From contig CAJNDS010000506.1 of assembly GCA_905221605.1 (NCBI GenBank), forward strand, positions 1 through 64,000: DNA of 64,000 nt. Direction: 5' to 3'. The DNA comes from Symbiodinium natans (Eukaryota; Sar; Dinophyceae; Suessiales; Symbiodiniaceae). The position numbers and the translations under genes were made by a program. Position 1 is the first letter of the stretch; the number at the start of each line of letters is the position of its first letter. Shown here piece by piece: positions 42,984 through 53,299 of the stretch. The notes under the pieces were generated by a model, which saw only the letters and a list, made by a program, of their open reading frames with translations, had not been told where the DNA came from and searched no databases.

Positions 42984-43369
42984 GGGTTAGGGTTTAGGGT
43001 TTAGGGTTTAGGGTTTAGGGTTTAGGGTTTAGGGTTTAGGGTTTAGGGTTTAGGGCGCAGTTATAACCCACTTATAAGCCCCTTAAGTACCCCAACAAGG
43101 TTATAGTTGGGTTATAAGTGCAGCGATAATTGGGTTACTAAGTACCACGAATCCTCTAAGTAAGCCCCTCCACAGACCCCAAAACCCTAGTACCCCCCAA
43201 ACTCGATCACCCAGTGTGAAAGCCTCAAGCCTATAGCTGTAAGCCCTAGAATCCATGAACCCCTAAACCCTCTAGCTATGAACCCCAAACGCAAGAAGTA
43301 TGGACACTAATCTTCATAAACCATCAGTCCCTTCCACCTCAGGAAACCAAAAAAGTCCAGTCCGCTCAG
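42984..43369. other. TTTAGGG array, hairpin element and CCCTAA-poor spacer
   Basis: TTTAGGG lies at 42984-43054. 43058-43165 is an inverted-repeat element (GTTATAACCCACTTATAAG against GGTTATAGTTGGGTTATAAG) resembling 47765-47870. The remainder is unassigned. Confidence 0.5.
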
Positions 43370-43455
43370 GGGCATGCCCTGCGAAGCCGGAGAAGGCTTT
43401 GCGGTAACGCTCTACGACAAGACCTCCTCGGTCAACTTGACATCCGCCAGGGGCC
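43370..43455 (+). CDS. Cysteine-rich repeat protein, exon (PC type)
   Basis: It reads MPCEAGEGFAVTLYDKTSSV then NLTSARGL. It has PC-x-AG-x-G-F-x-V-x-L. An AAAAAAGTCCAG acceptor-like site lies just upstream. Confidence 0.5.
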
Positions 43456-44638
43456 TCAAAAAATGTTCGGGGAATGAGGGGTTTGGGGGTTTACAGGGCT
43501 CTTATGGGGTCATTCAAATTCTGGAACTACCTTGCGTTTACATCTAGGTTTAGGGTTTAGGGTTTAATTAGGGTTTAGGGTTTAGGGTTTAGGGTTTAGG
43601 GTTTAGGGTTTAGGGTTTAGGGTTTAGGGTTTAGGGTTTAGGGTTTAGGGTTTAGGGTTTAGGGTTTAGGGTTTAGGGTGTCTGGGACTTCGGGTTTTGG
43701 GACGAGACGGCCAAGGAGTGCGTGGGTTAAGCTGGGGGTTTTAGGATGTACAAGGTGTACAGTGTCCTTCAGTCCTTACAAGGGCTTAGAGGGTTCAGTT
43801 TGCCAGGGTTGGCAGAAGGTTCGGGGGGGAAGTACCAAAACCCCTGTAAAAAGCGACGGGACCACCTGAAAAGCGACACCCCGGCAACAAGTAAGTCTCG
43901 AATCCTCAGCCTTGACTACCCTAAACCCTAAACCCTAAACCCCAAACCCCAAACCCTAAACCCTAAACCCTAAACCCTAAACCTTAACTAGAATTCAGAG
44001 CGACACCCAAAGCGAAACCAAAGCAGCAGCAGTTTGGAGCGCGGCGTGCCTCGGAAAGGCCCTAACACCCAACCCCTGGCTCCTGGTTCTTAGGGTTTAG
44101 GGTTTCGGGTTTAGGGTTTAGGGTTTAGGGTTTAGGGTTTAGGTCGCTTTACAAGCTTGTTTGACATACTGCGAGATGAATGGTGCACACGGATGAGGCA
44201 TCGGGTTTACCCCTAAACCCTAAACCGGAAGCCACTAAGCCTTTAGGGCTCTGGGGGCCGTATCCAGGCTTTTAGGGTAAACGCAGGGGACCAAAGACAG
44301 GGGTTTAGGGTTTAGGGTTTAGGGATTCGGGTTTAGGGTTTGATGTGTGGGCCCTGAATTTGTATAGGGTAGACAGGGGGAATTAAGGTGTCCTTTTTTC
44401 AGGGCCCATACTCAAAGAACATAGAACTGATAGCTGTAGATTGAACCCTAGCTCAAAAGCGTAAGCCCTAGATCCAAACCCCAAGAAACCAAAAAACCTC
44501 AACACCTTAAATCTAGCCCTAAAGCTCTGAAACCCTGAACCTAAACCCCTGGCCCTAAACCCTAAACGGGAAACCCTAAACCCCTAGCCCTAAAACCCCT
44601 AATCCTAAACCCCTAAACCCTAAACCCAAACCCTCCAG
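43456..44638. other. Telomere arrays and unassigned island
   Basis: TTTAGGG lies at 43545-43678 (about 18 copies). The island 43680-43910 is open on + without recognised motif. CCCTAAA lies at 43918-43985, TTTAGGG at 44092-44145, and degenerate CCCTAAA at 44515-44632. Confidence 0.5.
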
Positions 44639-44727
44639 GACTTGGCCAGCGGCTCCACGGCCACCTTTGCATGCGCCTCCGTGAACTCCGACTACGCCGG
44701 GCGCTTGCTGAAGAGCTCGGGATTGTG
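44639..44727 (+). CDS. Cysteine-rich repeat protein, exon (SVN type, reference copy)
   Basis: After the acceptor CCCTCCAG it reads DLASGSTATFACASVNSDYA then GRLLKSSG. This is the clearest copy of the GSTATFACASVNSDYAG core. CCCTAAA lies directly upstream and a long TTTAGGG array directly downstream. Confidence 0.6.
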
Positions 44728-44915
44728 GGGTTTAGGGTTTAGGGTTTAGGGTTTAGGGTTTAGGGTTTAGGGTTTAGGGTTTAGGGTTTAGGGTTTAGGG
44801 TTTAGGGTTTAGGGTTTAGGATTTTCAGGGTTTAGGATTTTCAGGGTTTAGGGTTTTCAGGGTTTAGGGTTTTCAGGGTTTAGGGTTTTTAGGGTTCAGG
44901 GTTTTGGGTTTAAAG
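44728..44915 (+). repeat. TTTAGGG array grading into TTTTCAGGG variant
   Basis: About 13 perfect units are followed by a TTTAGGATTTTCAGGG / TTTAGGGTTTTCAGGG higher-order repeat. Confidence 0.95.
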
Positions 44916-46560
44916 GGTTCTGCTGTAGGGTTCTGTAGGGTTTATGGGTTTTTAGGTTTGTTAGGGTTCTATAGGGTTCTAAGAGTTGTAAGGGTTCTGC
45001 AGGCTTTAGGGTGCAGAGTTTAGAGTTTAGAGTTCAGCATCTCACCAAAAAAGGGAATTTCAAGATGCCATTCGAAGAAAATGGTTGTTTAGTCATCGAC
45101 GGAGGAGATACAGAGATCTTGTTCCATCGACATATGGAGCAACAGAGGTGGAAGGTGTGCGGCATATGCAGAAGAACGGCGCCCTAAACCCTAAACCTTA
45201 AACCCTATCGGCCCTAACCATTATGAACCCCCAACCCTCAAACTATTTCTCTTCGAACGCAGGAGGCGTAGAGGTGCACCCCTGCTCAGAAGCCCAGCGA
45301 CACCCTGGGTACCGGGTTCCCTGTTAAGCGTACCCAACAAGTAACCCTAAACCCTAAACCCTACACCCTAAACCCTAAACCCTAAACCCTAAACCCTAAA
45401 CCCTAAACCCTAAACCCTAACCCCAAGCCCCAAGCCGTCATTAAACAAAGGGACCCAAAGGCCCATCTTCGCTTCTGCAGCTGATCGTCAGAAGGGCTTT
45501 CTTGGTTTGCGGCCCCCTCCCTCCCTCTGGCCCTCCCCTAATTCCTAGGACCGGGAGTAGGCCCTTTTTTGCTTGTTTTAGGGTCGGGGTTCCCTTATAA
45601 TCCCCTAAAAACCAAAACGGGTACCCTTTTATTCCTAGGTTACTCCCGGGTCTAGATTCTTATGAGCTGAGGGTGGTGACATCTCCCTGCATTGCCTGGC
45701 AGATGCCGGGACCCGAGAATGGTGGCGGGGCATGCGTGGCTGGGTTTTCGAGGGCCTTGTAGGGGTTGTAGAGGCTTTGTTGGAGATGGTGTTCGGGCCT
45801 CAGCCTTTTTGTTGGTCTAAGGTTGAGGGTTGAGGGTAGAGGGTAGTTTCACGGGCGTTTTGGAGGTTTAGGGTTGGGTCCGGGCCTAAGCCACTGGCAG
45901 CCGAGGTTCTGCGCAAGGACCTCAGCGGCTGCGTCTGCCAGGCGGGGCGAGGGGCCTGCAAGAGATGCGAGATGCGAGTTTACGGAAATAAGGGACCCCT
46001 AATGTAGCCCCCAAATAGTAGGATTCCCGTATCATATATAGACCCCAAGAAGGTACCCCCAGATAGACTTGCTGGTACTGAGGAGGTATCCTGTTGAAGG
46101 CCCTAATGGAACAATGCAGGGGATATAAGGTACTTATTTCCTTCATTGCCTACGAAGAACCAGTAGGTGAACGCAAGAGCAGCAGCGACATTAACTGTTG
46201 AGCTCCATCCGCTCCACCTCGGAAATCTTAAGCCCATGCACCCTATAAATCCGTTGAAGCCTGGCTTAGGTTAGGTAAGTCCTAGGTCGGACAAGGGGGA
46301 CCCTAAAAGGGAACCCCTTCTTAACCCTCTTCTGGCTCCCTTAACAAGGGACCTTATTCAGAGGGTCTATATCCCCAAGGGTCACCCTAATCCTATCCCC
46401 TAGTAAGCTCGAAACCAGAGGGTAAGCCTGTGAGCCTTCTCCCCCTGGACAGCTTGGCCAGTAAGTCTCTAAGACTCGAAGCCTTAGAGCTGCAAGACCC
46501 CTAAACCCTAAACCCTAAACCCAAAACCCTAAACCTCTCTATCTTAGGGTATTTAAACCC
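44916..46560. other. Telomere arrays, family elements, unassigned islands
   Basis: The 45050-45180 island (CLVIDGGDTEILFHRHMEQQ on +) is unassigned. CCCTAAA lies at 45343-45425. A family 1 element is at 45545-45655 and a family 3 element at 45971-46066. Inverted-repeat sequence lies at 46260-46480. Islands at 45690-45770 and 45880-45960 are GC-rich. No firm gene. Confidence 0.45.
45545..45655 (+). mobile_element. Family 1 element, 111 bp
   Basis: Left CTAGGACCGGGAGTAGGCCC, right CCTAGGTTACTCCCGGGTCTAG type; the ends are inverted copies over about 15 bp. No telomere array inside. Confidence 0.7.
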
Positions 46561-46567
46561 TAATTCA

Positions 46568-47092
46568 AAAGTCCGCAACGGGAAGTTTTCGGCCTCAAAA
46601 GTCGGCAACGGGAAGTTGTCGGGGCCTCAAAAGTCGGCAGTGGGAAGTTTTCGGGGCCTCAAAAGTCGGCAACGGGAAGTTTTCGGCCTCAAAAGTCGGC
46701 CAAAAGTCGGCAACGGGAAGTTTTCGGCCTCAAAAGTCGGCAACGGGAAGTTTTCGGGGCCTCAAAAGACGGCAACGGGAAGTTTTCGGCCTCAAAAGTC
46801 GGCCAAAAGTCGGCAACGGGAAGTTTTCGGCCTCAAAAGTCTGAAACGGGAAGTTTTCGGGGCCCCAAAAGTCGGCAACGGGAAGTTTTCGGCCTCAAAA
46901 TCGGCAACGGGAAGTTTTCGGTGCCTCAACGGGAAGTTTTCGGCCCAAAAGTCGGCAACGGGAAGTTTTCGGGCCCCCAAAAGTCGGCAACGGGAAGTTT
47001 TCGGCCTCAAAAGTCGGCAACGGGAAGTTTTCGGGGCCCCAAAAGTCGGCAAACGGGAAGTTTTCGGCCTGAAAAGTCAACAACGGGAAGTC
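46568..47092 (+). repeat. 30-bp repeat AAAAGTCGGCAACGGGAAGT-TTTCGGCCTC, about 17 copies
   Basis: The units are 30 bp, or 33 bp with an extra GGG/CCC. Long frames on both strands (up to 225 codons) arise because the period is a multiple of 3; they encode only repeated GNGKFSASKV-type peptide. I treat it as a repeat. Translation cannot be excluded. Confidence 0.85.
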
Positions 47093-47245
47093 CACCCCCC
47101 CCCCACCCCCCCCCCACCCCCCCCCCCCCCCCCACCCCCCCCCCCCCCCCCCCCCCCCCACCCCCCCCCCCACCCCCCCCGCCCCCCCCCACCCCCCCAC
47201 CCCCCCAACCCCCCCACCCCCCCCCCCACCCCCTCCCCCACCAGG
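47091..47245 (+). repeat. C-rich tract (CnA)
   Basis: About 150 bp of C runs of 7-17 bases separated by single A. The base count is likely unreliable. Confidence 0.9.
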
Positions 47246-47897
47246 GGACCCCAGGATCGGCCCGGGTCCCTATTAAAAATGCGATTTTTTTAGTACTGAA
47301 ATCGACGGTTCTGGGTGGCCTCTCGTTTTCTGGATTTTTGATTAAAACCGAGCCTTCACCGATAGCGGCTTCTAAACCGTAGGGTTTAGGGCCCTAAGAG
47401 CATAAAGGGCCTATTGTGGGCCTTAAATTAGGTTTCGGGTTTTGGGTCCCGTTAAAAACTATCTACTGGGAACGTATTGAGTAAACTTTGTATTTTCTCA
47501 ATGTTATGGGTTTCTTGGGTGGGTGGGTTTTTTTCCAACGCTTGACAAGCTGCTTGACTAGTGAATGCTTGGACTTGAGATGCTGAACCCTAAGCCCTAA
47601 ACCCTAAACCCTAAACCCTAAACCCTAAACCCTAAACCCTAAACCCTAAACCCTAAACCCTAAACCCTAAACCCTAAACCCTACCCTAAACCCTAAACCC
47701 TAAACCCTAAACCCTAAACCCTAAACCCTAAACCCTAAACCCTTCCCCCCCCCCCACCGGAGGTTCAGGGGCACTTACAACCCCAATGATAGCTGCACTT
47801 GCAACCTACTCAGGGGACCTCAGGGGCGCTTATAGGCGCAGCCATAGTTGGGGTTATGTGTATCCAGGCAGGGTTGGCAAGTAAACCAAGTGACCAG
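47246..47897. other. Unassigned sequence, CCCTAAA array, hairpin element
   Basis: 47246-47580 shows no gene. CCCTAAA (about 22 copies) lies at 47584-47742. 47760-47870 resembles the inverted-repeat element at 43058-43165. Confidence 0.5.
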
Positions 47898-47990
47898 GCG
47901 CAGGCGTGCAGCACTGCACCCTGCCTGGCCACCGACACCTTCTTCGTGCAGCTGCAACACCCTCAGACATACCTCGAGATTCCACAGCCG
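47898..47990 (+). CDS. Cysteine-rich repeat protein, exon (PC type)
   Basis: It reads CSTAPCLATDTFFVQLQHPQ then TYLEIPQ. It matches C-x(3)-PC-x(5)-F-x-V-x-L. The CCCTAAA array lies 155 bp upstream. Confidence 0.5.
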
Positions 47991-49190
47991 ATCACAACCT
48001 CCCCCAAAGCACGCTGTGTCTCCCCACATGAAGGAGCCGGGGGCTTAGGGCTTCGGGAAGTTTAAGGGTTTGGGGGCTTATAAGCCTTCACAGACGCGTC
48101 GTGGGGAGGTGTTCTATCTCGGCCTCAGGAGTCTCTAGGAATTGGGGCAGTTCCGAAAGTAGGGGGTGCACTTCTTGGGCCTCCTTTACAGGGATTGTTG
48201 TGTCTCGCACTTTTTTTCGCAAAGCCCAGTTCGGGTGTTTTCGTGCCCACAGCACCCCTTGAGCTGAGGACGGACACGGAGGCTTCCGTGGCCATCGGGG
48301 AGCAGGCAAGCACCATAGGGGTTTAGGGGTTTAGGGTACCGCAAAAAAGCGGTGTTTAATCTTTTTCTAGAGTTGATTCTGGGGATTATAAGGCCCAAAA
48401 ACCCATCCTGGAGGGCTCTAAGGTTTAGGGGTTGTTTGTGCTTCTGCCCAGCAGGTTGCGAAGGGCGGATGCTTAGCAGCCGGCCTCAACAGAGTGATAA
48501 CGCTTCTGCAACGAGGCCCCTGGCTGAACCCATAGAATATTGGTAATATTTTGGTAATATTTTGGTAATATTTTGGTAATATTTTGGTAATATTTTGGTA
48601 ATATTGGTAATATTGGTAATTCTGATAGACCACCCCCCCCCCCCCCCCTTTTCAAGAGGCCCCCCCCCTTCAATGAACAGGGGGGGGGGGGGGGGGTTGG
48701 CTTCATGTTCAGGCTCTTGCAGCAGTTGCTCTTGGTATGCAAACGACTTTGAAAAGCCCTCAGGGCTCTCCCCCTGCCGCCGAACTCTCCTTAGCCTCCG
48801 AACACCCCAAAACCCCACACATGCCCAGACCTGCGGGAGGATCTAAAGAAGTAGAACCCCCCGAATGGTACCCTAGACTACTAGTGGGTCATTTTTAGGA
48901 ACCCTTATTGGGGATCTGCTTTTTGGATCCTCCCAGAGGACTGGGATGAAAGAGCAAGCGGCAGGTGGAGAGCTTGCAGACCATCAGTCGGACCTGCGAG
49001 TCCGTCCTGGGCCCGGGATCTTTTCTGGAAGGGTTTAAGTGTCGGTTTTTAGGGTTTAGGGTTTAGGGTTTAGGGTTCGGGGCTTCGGGGCTTCGGGGCA
49101 CCGGTTCAGTTGAGCCTTTTGGGGAAAGGGTTAAGGTTGGGGAGTTAGAGTTTGGTGCTTTTTTGGGGTTCTCTCCTTCCAAATCTTTCA
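47991..49190. other. Mixed islands, 11-bp repeat and C/G tracts
   Basis: 48090-48310 is open on + and starts TDASWGGVLSRPQ. 48537-48618 is an 11-bp TTTTGGTAATA repeat. A C17 tract and a G17 tract face each other at 48636-48700. A family 4 element is at 48836-48932, and TTTAGGG at 49049-49080. The island 48955-49020 (SKRQVESLQTISRTCESVLG) may be an exon. Confidence 0.45.
48836..48932 (+). mobile_element. Family 4 element without telomere array
   Basis: The blocks are the same as at 22857-22993 and in the same order (GATCTAAAGAAGTAGA to GGATCTGCTTTTTGGA), but uninterrupted. Confidence 0.65.
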
Positions 49191-49196
49191 AGTGTC

Positions 49197-49287
49197 GCTC
49201 TCTCACTCTCTCTCTCTCTCTCTCTCTCTGCTTCTCTCTCTCTCTCTCTCTTTGCTTCTCTCTCTCTCTCTCTCTCTCTCGCTCTCT
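49197..49287 (+). repeat. (CT)n microsatellite
   Basis: CT dinucleotides with TGCTTCT interruptions. Confidence 0.9.
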
Positions 49288-50140
49288 GTTCCGTTAAACC
49301 CTAAAGCCTATTTTCCAGGTTTAGGGCTCGTTGGGCAGAGGTCGCCCCTGGCCACGATGGCAGCCTCTCAGTTCTCTGCAGTGGAGGCCGGGCTTCTCAA
49401 CGGACTACTTAGTGCCTTGAAGGGGTTTTAGAGTTTAGGGTTTAGGGTTCGGGGTTTTAAGGTTTTAGGGTTTTAGGGTAAATGTTCGAGAACTGTCCGG
49501 CTGCACGTGCTATCCGAGATCCGCAGCGTAGCCTAGACCCGAAGCACTAACCTTCAATTGGCAACGCGCAGGGAAGCTGCTGCAAAGCGTGCCACTGGTT
49601 GGAACGCATAGCTGTCATGGATCGGTTCAAACTGCCATAAACCCTAAACCCTAAGCTCTAAACCCTAAACCCGTACCAGGTTGAGCGGTAGGCTTTGAGT
49701 TTGTGGGCTTAGGGTTCCGGACTTGGGATCAGGGTCCATGACTTGCACTAAACTGGGCAGGGCCCTGACGCCCTGAGCCCTCCAACCCCCGCCCGAAACA
49801 CCTCGACGAGTTTGGGGTTTAGGGTTTAGGGTTTAGGGTTTGAAGTCTAGGGTTTAGGGGTTGCAGAAAGGGGTCCCGTCTATAGGTGTTCCTCCTGGTC
49901 TCCCTCAAAAGTAGAGCCCCCTGTCACGAAGCCTTAAACCATGCAGGCGTCTTGCATCCGGACCTGTCTCTCTGTACCGAGCGGCGTGGCTGCAATGAGT
50001 TGGGCTTGGTTTTGCATTCGCCCAAACGTGGTTGGCAGCCTTTGGCCGAGGTCTGGCCAACGAAAGCACCTGGTTGAAAACGTGCCCCCCCGGAGTAGCC
50101 AAGACCCCCTGGTTCTTAGTATGGAATGAGGGAATTAGGC
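49288..50140. other. Unassigned islands among short telomere tracts
   Basis: Islands lie at 49340-49425, 49555-49640 and 49885-50130 (open on both strands). TTTAGGG lies at 49810-49860. No recognised motif. Confidence 0.4.
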
Positions 50141-50274
50141 TTAGGGCGCGATATATATATATATATATATATGCTCACCCCCCCCATGGACCCACCGCGG
50201 GTGGCAGCCGAGTCCTAGCCAGATCAAGGGAAAAAACAACAAAACAAGAAACTAACAAAACCCAAAAAACCAAC

Positions 50275-50815
50275 AAAAAAACAAAAAAACCATCTTTTCC
50301 AAAACTATGGGGCTGGGGCCTCCAAAAAGATGGTTTTTTTGGTTTTCTCGAGAAAAAGATGGTTTTTTTGGTTCGAAACCATCTTTTCCTCGAGAAAAAG
50401 ATGGTTTTTGAGCAGCCACCCTTCGAAAAGCCATCTTTTTTTCGAAGAAAAGATGGTTCCGAACCAAAAAAAACATCTTGTTCTCGAGAAAACCAAAAAA
50501 AACATCTTTTGGAGGCCCCAGCCCCATAGTTTTGGAAAAGATGTTTTTTTTTGTTTTCTCGAGAAAAAGATGGCTTTTTTGGTTCGAAACTATTTTTCTC
50601 GAGAAAAAGATGGCTTTGAGCAACCATCCTTCGAAAAACCATCTTTTTCGCGAGTCGAGAAGAAGATGGTTTTACCAGGAGAAGACCTCCAAAAACCATC
50701 TTTTTCTCAAGAAAAAGATGGTTTCGAACCAAAAAAACCATCTTTTTCTCGAGAAAACCACAAAAACCATCTTTTGGAGACCCCAGCCCCATAGTTTTGG
50801 AAAAGATTTTTTGTT
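50275..50815. repeat. Hairpin block built on AACCATCTTTTTCTCGAGAAAAAGATGG
   Basis: About a dozen arms AACCATCTTTT/AAAAGATGGTT are arranged around CTCGAG centres. A longer segment (CCAAAACTATGGGGCTGGGG, 50300-) is present once forward and twice inverted (ending at about 50536 and 50800). Frames of up to 219 codons on both strands are produced by the symmetry and read as mirror repeats (SFSRENQKNHLF); I reject them as genes. Confidence 0.85.
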
Positions 50816-51125
50816 TTTTGTGAAACTTAGGCATAACCCTAGGGATTTAAGTTTGAGGGGTTTAAGCCGCACGCACTATAGGGTTTTCAGGTTCTAATCC
50901 TATAGGTATTTGCCTAAACCTTTAACCCTAAACCTTTAGCTTTAAACCCTGCAGGGTTAACCCCGTGAGAAATTTAGAGATAGACCCCGAAAAGACCCTA
51001 AACCTTCTTACAGGGTGTAATGCTTTAAAAACCGATAGGGCAGTGACTCTCACGCTTAACTTCGGTCTGTACCTGGTGGTAGGCTATCCCGCCTGCCCTC
51101 TGCTGGGTGTTGTTTGTTTTGTCTA

Positions 51126-51222
51126 GATCAGTGTTAGGGATCCTTTTTACTTTTTGGGTTATGGCTTTCTTGTATATAAACAAAAAGGATCCTTTTTTCT
51201 TCCTAGGGGAACAGGGATTAAG
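51126..51222 (+). mobile_element. 97-bp dispersed element, copy 2 (family 5)
   Basis: Nearly identical to 24975-25071. Flanking sequences differ completely at both ends, which defines the element limits. Confidence 0.8.
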
Positions 51223-51339
51223 TTGTGTTGCCTCACATCTCTCACAAGCAGTGTTTGTGTGTGTCTTTTGGCGCCGCCCTCAGAAGTAGGATGTGTGCGT
51301 CTTAGCTGAGACAGTCAGAAGAGAGCTAGGGCATGTGTA

Positions 51340-52515
51340 CCTTCAGGTGCTAGATCCCTATAGGGTGCTAAGGTTCTGACCCTAAAGGGTTTAGGGTTAA
51401 GGCTTAAATGCCCTCTAGGTTTAAATGCCTAAGTCTTAAACCCCAAACCCTTCAACCTTCATCCTATGGGGTTTGAAGGTCGAGGGTTTAGGCTTGATTG
51501 CCGAGGGCTTTAGGGTCCTGACCCTAGAGGGTCTAGGGTTAAGGAATAGATGCCTAAACCTTAAACCCTTAAGGTTTAAGCTCTATGGGCTAAGGTTTAA
51601 ATGTCTAAATCTTAAACCCTAAACCTGTAAACCTTCACACTACAGAGTTTAAGGGTGTGAAGGGTGACAAATCAATTACATACTTAGGTTTAAATGCCTA
51701 AATCTTAAACCCCAAACCTTACCTAAACCCTATAGGGTTTAAAGGGTAAGGGGTTAGTGTTAATTGCCGTCTTAGGTTTAAATGTCTGAATCTTAAACCC
51801 TAGAACTTTAAACCTTCACCCTATAGGGTTTAAAGGTTAAGGGTTTAGGTTTAATTGCAAGCTTAGATTTAAATGTCTAAGTAAAGAATCCTAAACCTTC
51901 AAATCTTATCCCTATAGTATCCCTATAGGGTTTAAGGTTAAGGGTTTAATATGAACTGCCGGCACAGGTCTAAATACCTAAACCTTAAACTCAAACCCTA
52001 AACCTTTTAAATATCTTAACCCTATAGGGTTTAAAGGTTAAAGGCTGAGCGTTAATTGCCGGAATAGGTTTAAATGCCTAAATCTTAAGCCCGAAACCTT
52101 TGAACCTTAGCCCAACAGGGTTTAAAGGTTAAGGGTTTAAAATTGTTTGAAGTCTGAGACTTACATGCTTAAATCTTCAATCCTAAACCTTTAAAAATCT
52201 TAACCTTATAGGGTTTAAAGGTTAAGGGCTTGGCTACAGGTTTAAATGGCTAAGTCTGTAACCCTAAGCCTTTAACCCTTAACCCTACAGGGTTGAAAGG
52301 TCAAGGATTTAAAATTAGTTGCAGGCTTAGGTTTAAATTCCTACATCTTAAACCCTAAACCTGTAAAAAACTTAACCCTATAGATTTTAAAGGTTAAGGG
52401 CTGGGGACTTAATTACCGGCAGAGGTTCAAATGCCTAAATATTAAACCCTTAGCCTTTAAACCTTAACCCTACAGGGTTTAAAGGTTAAGGGTTTTTTGC
52501 AGGCTTAGGTTTAAA
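51340..52515. repeat. About 93-bp palindromic tandem repeat, about 13 copies
   Basis: Each unit has AGGTTTAAATGCCTAAATCT, then TAAACCCTAAACCTTTAAAC, then CTTAACCCTATAGGGTTTAA, then AGGTTAAGGG. The CTATAG centre recurs near 51728, 51821, 51927, 52020, 52205 and 52376 (variants between). Each unit folds on itself. Confidence 0.85.
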
Positions 52516-52712
52516 TGCCTAAATGTTAAATTATAAACAAAAGCCAACAGAAAGAAAACCCTCCGTGTGTGTGAGAGAGTGAATTAAGGGATACAGTCAA
52601 AAATCCGGTCACCGGAAAATCACCAGACTTTGCGGCACTTTTGCAAAGATCAAGGCCCGCGGTGGGTCCATTGGGGGGGGGGGGGTGACCATATATATAT
52701 ATATATATACAC

Positions 52713-53299
52713 CCTTTGTGGGAAATGTGTAGGGCCCCAATTCCCTCATGCCCTACTAAGAACAAGCCAGAATAAGAATCATGAGAGAAGTCCGCATCCC
52801 TAAACCCTAAACCCTAAACCCTAAACCCCTGACCAGTTTTTTTTGGGGGGGCACTTCGGGCAAGAAGGCGTGGCTGCGATGCGTCCACGACTGCCGCTGA
52901 GGCAGTCGAGCCCCGCATGACCATCTAGGTTTAGGGTTTAGGGTTTAGGGTTTAGGGTTTAGGGTTTAGGGTGTTTTGAAGGGCAATCCTTTCCATCTAC
53001 CATCCCCCTTGAGGGTTTTTGGTTGCAGTTCCCCCAGGTCTTGGGTCTCAAAGCTGAGCTGCCGCGTATCAGCTATAGCTTTTTATACGCTACACGTAAA
53101 ACTTAATGTAGAAATAGCCGCCGCGGAGCTGTAGGTTAGTGGAGTTCCAGGTGGGGTCTATAGGTTGGGAGGTTGCCCCTTATACTAACATTACCAAACA
53201 GTACTTGATAGGGATTCTAGTGGTCCCCCCCGATTATGATCCCCATTAAGGACTGTTAGTAAAAGGAGGAACATCCTAATTTATGGGGCTTGGGATTCA
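52713..53299. other. Unassigned, telomere tracts, family 2 element
   Basis: CCCTAAA lies at 52799-52827 and TTTAGGG at 52927-52972. The island between them (52850-52920) is open in three frames. A family 2 foldback is at 53165-53279. Confidence 0.5.

Larger units (their letters stand above)
50147..52712. mobile_element. Composite foldback region bounded by inverted CCATGGACCCACCGCGGG ends
   Basis: The left boundary is (TA)n followed by CACCCCCCCCATGGACCCACCGCGGG, about 50150-50212. The right boundary is the reverse: CCCGCGGTGGGTCCATTGGGGG followed by (TA)n, about 52655-52705. Also AGATCAAGG at 50220 faces GATCAAGGCC at 52648. Inside lie a dense hairpin block (50275-50815), a 97-bp dispersed element and an approximately 93-bp palindromic tandem array. 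No real gene is visible. Whether the ends define one mobile unit is inference. Confidence 0.45.

Noticed and set aside
46616-47293. 225-codon frame and antisense counterparts
   Set aside because: The 30-bp repeat keeps all in-phase frames open on both strands; no non-repeat domain is present.
48094-48310. TDASWGGVL reading as an RNase H start
   Set aside because: Only this short match; the following residues lack the other acidic positions, and no reverse transcriptase is nearby.
50175-50834. Frames of 219, 165, 154 and 139 codons on both strands
   Set aside because: They are products of the palindromic AACCATCTTTT/AAAAGATGGTT block and read as mirror repeats of SFSRENQKNHLF.
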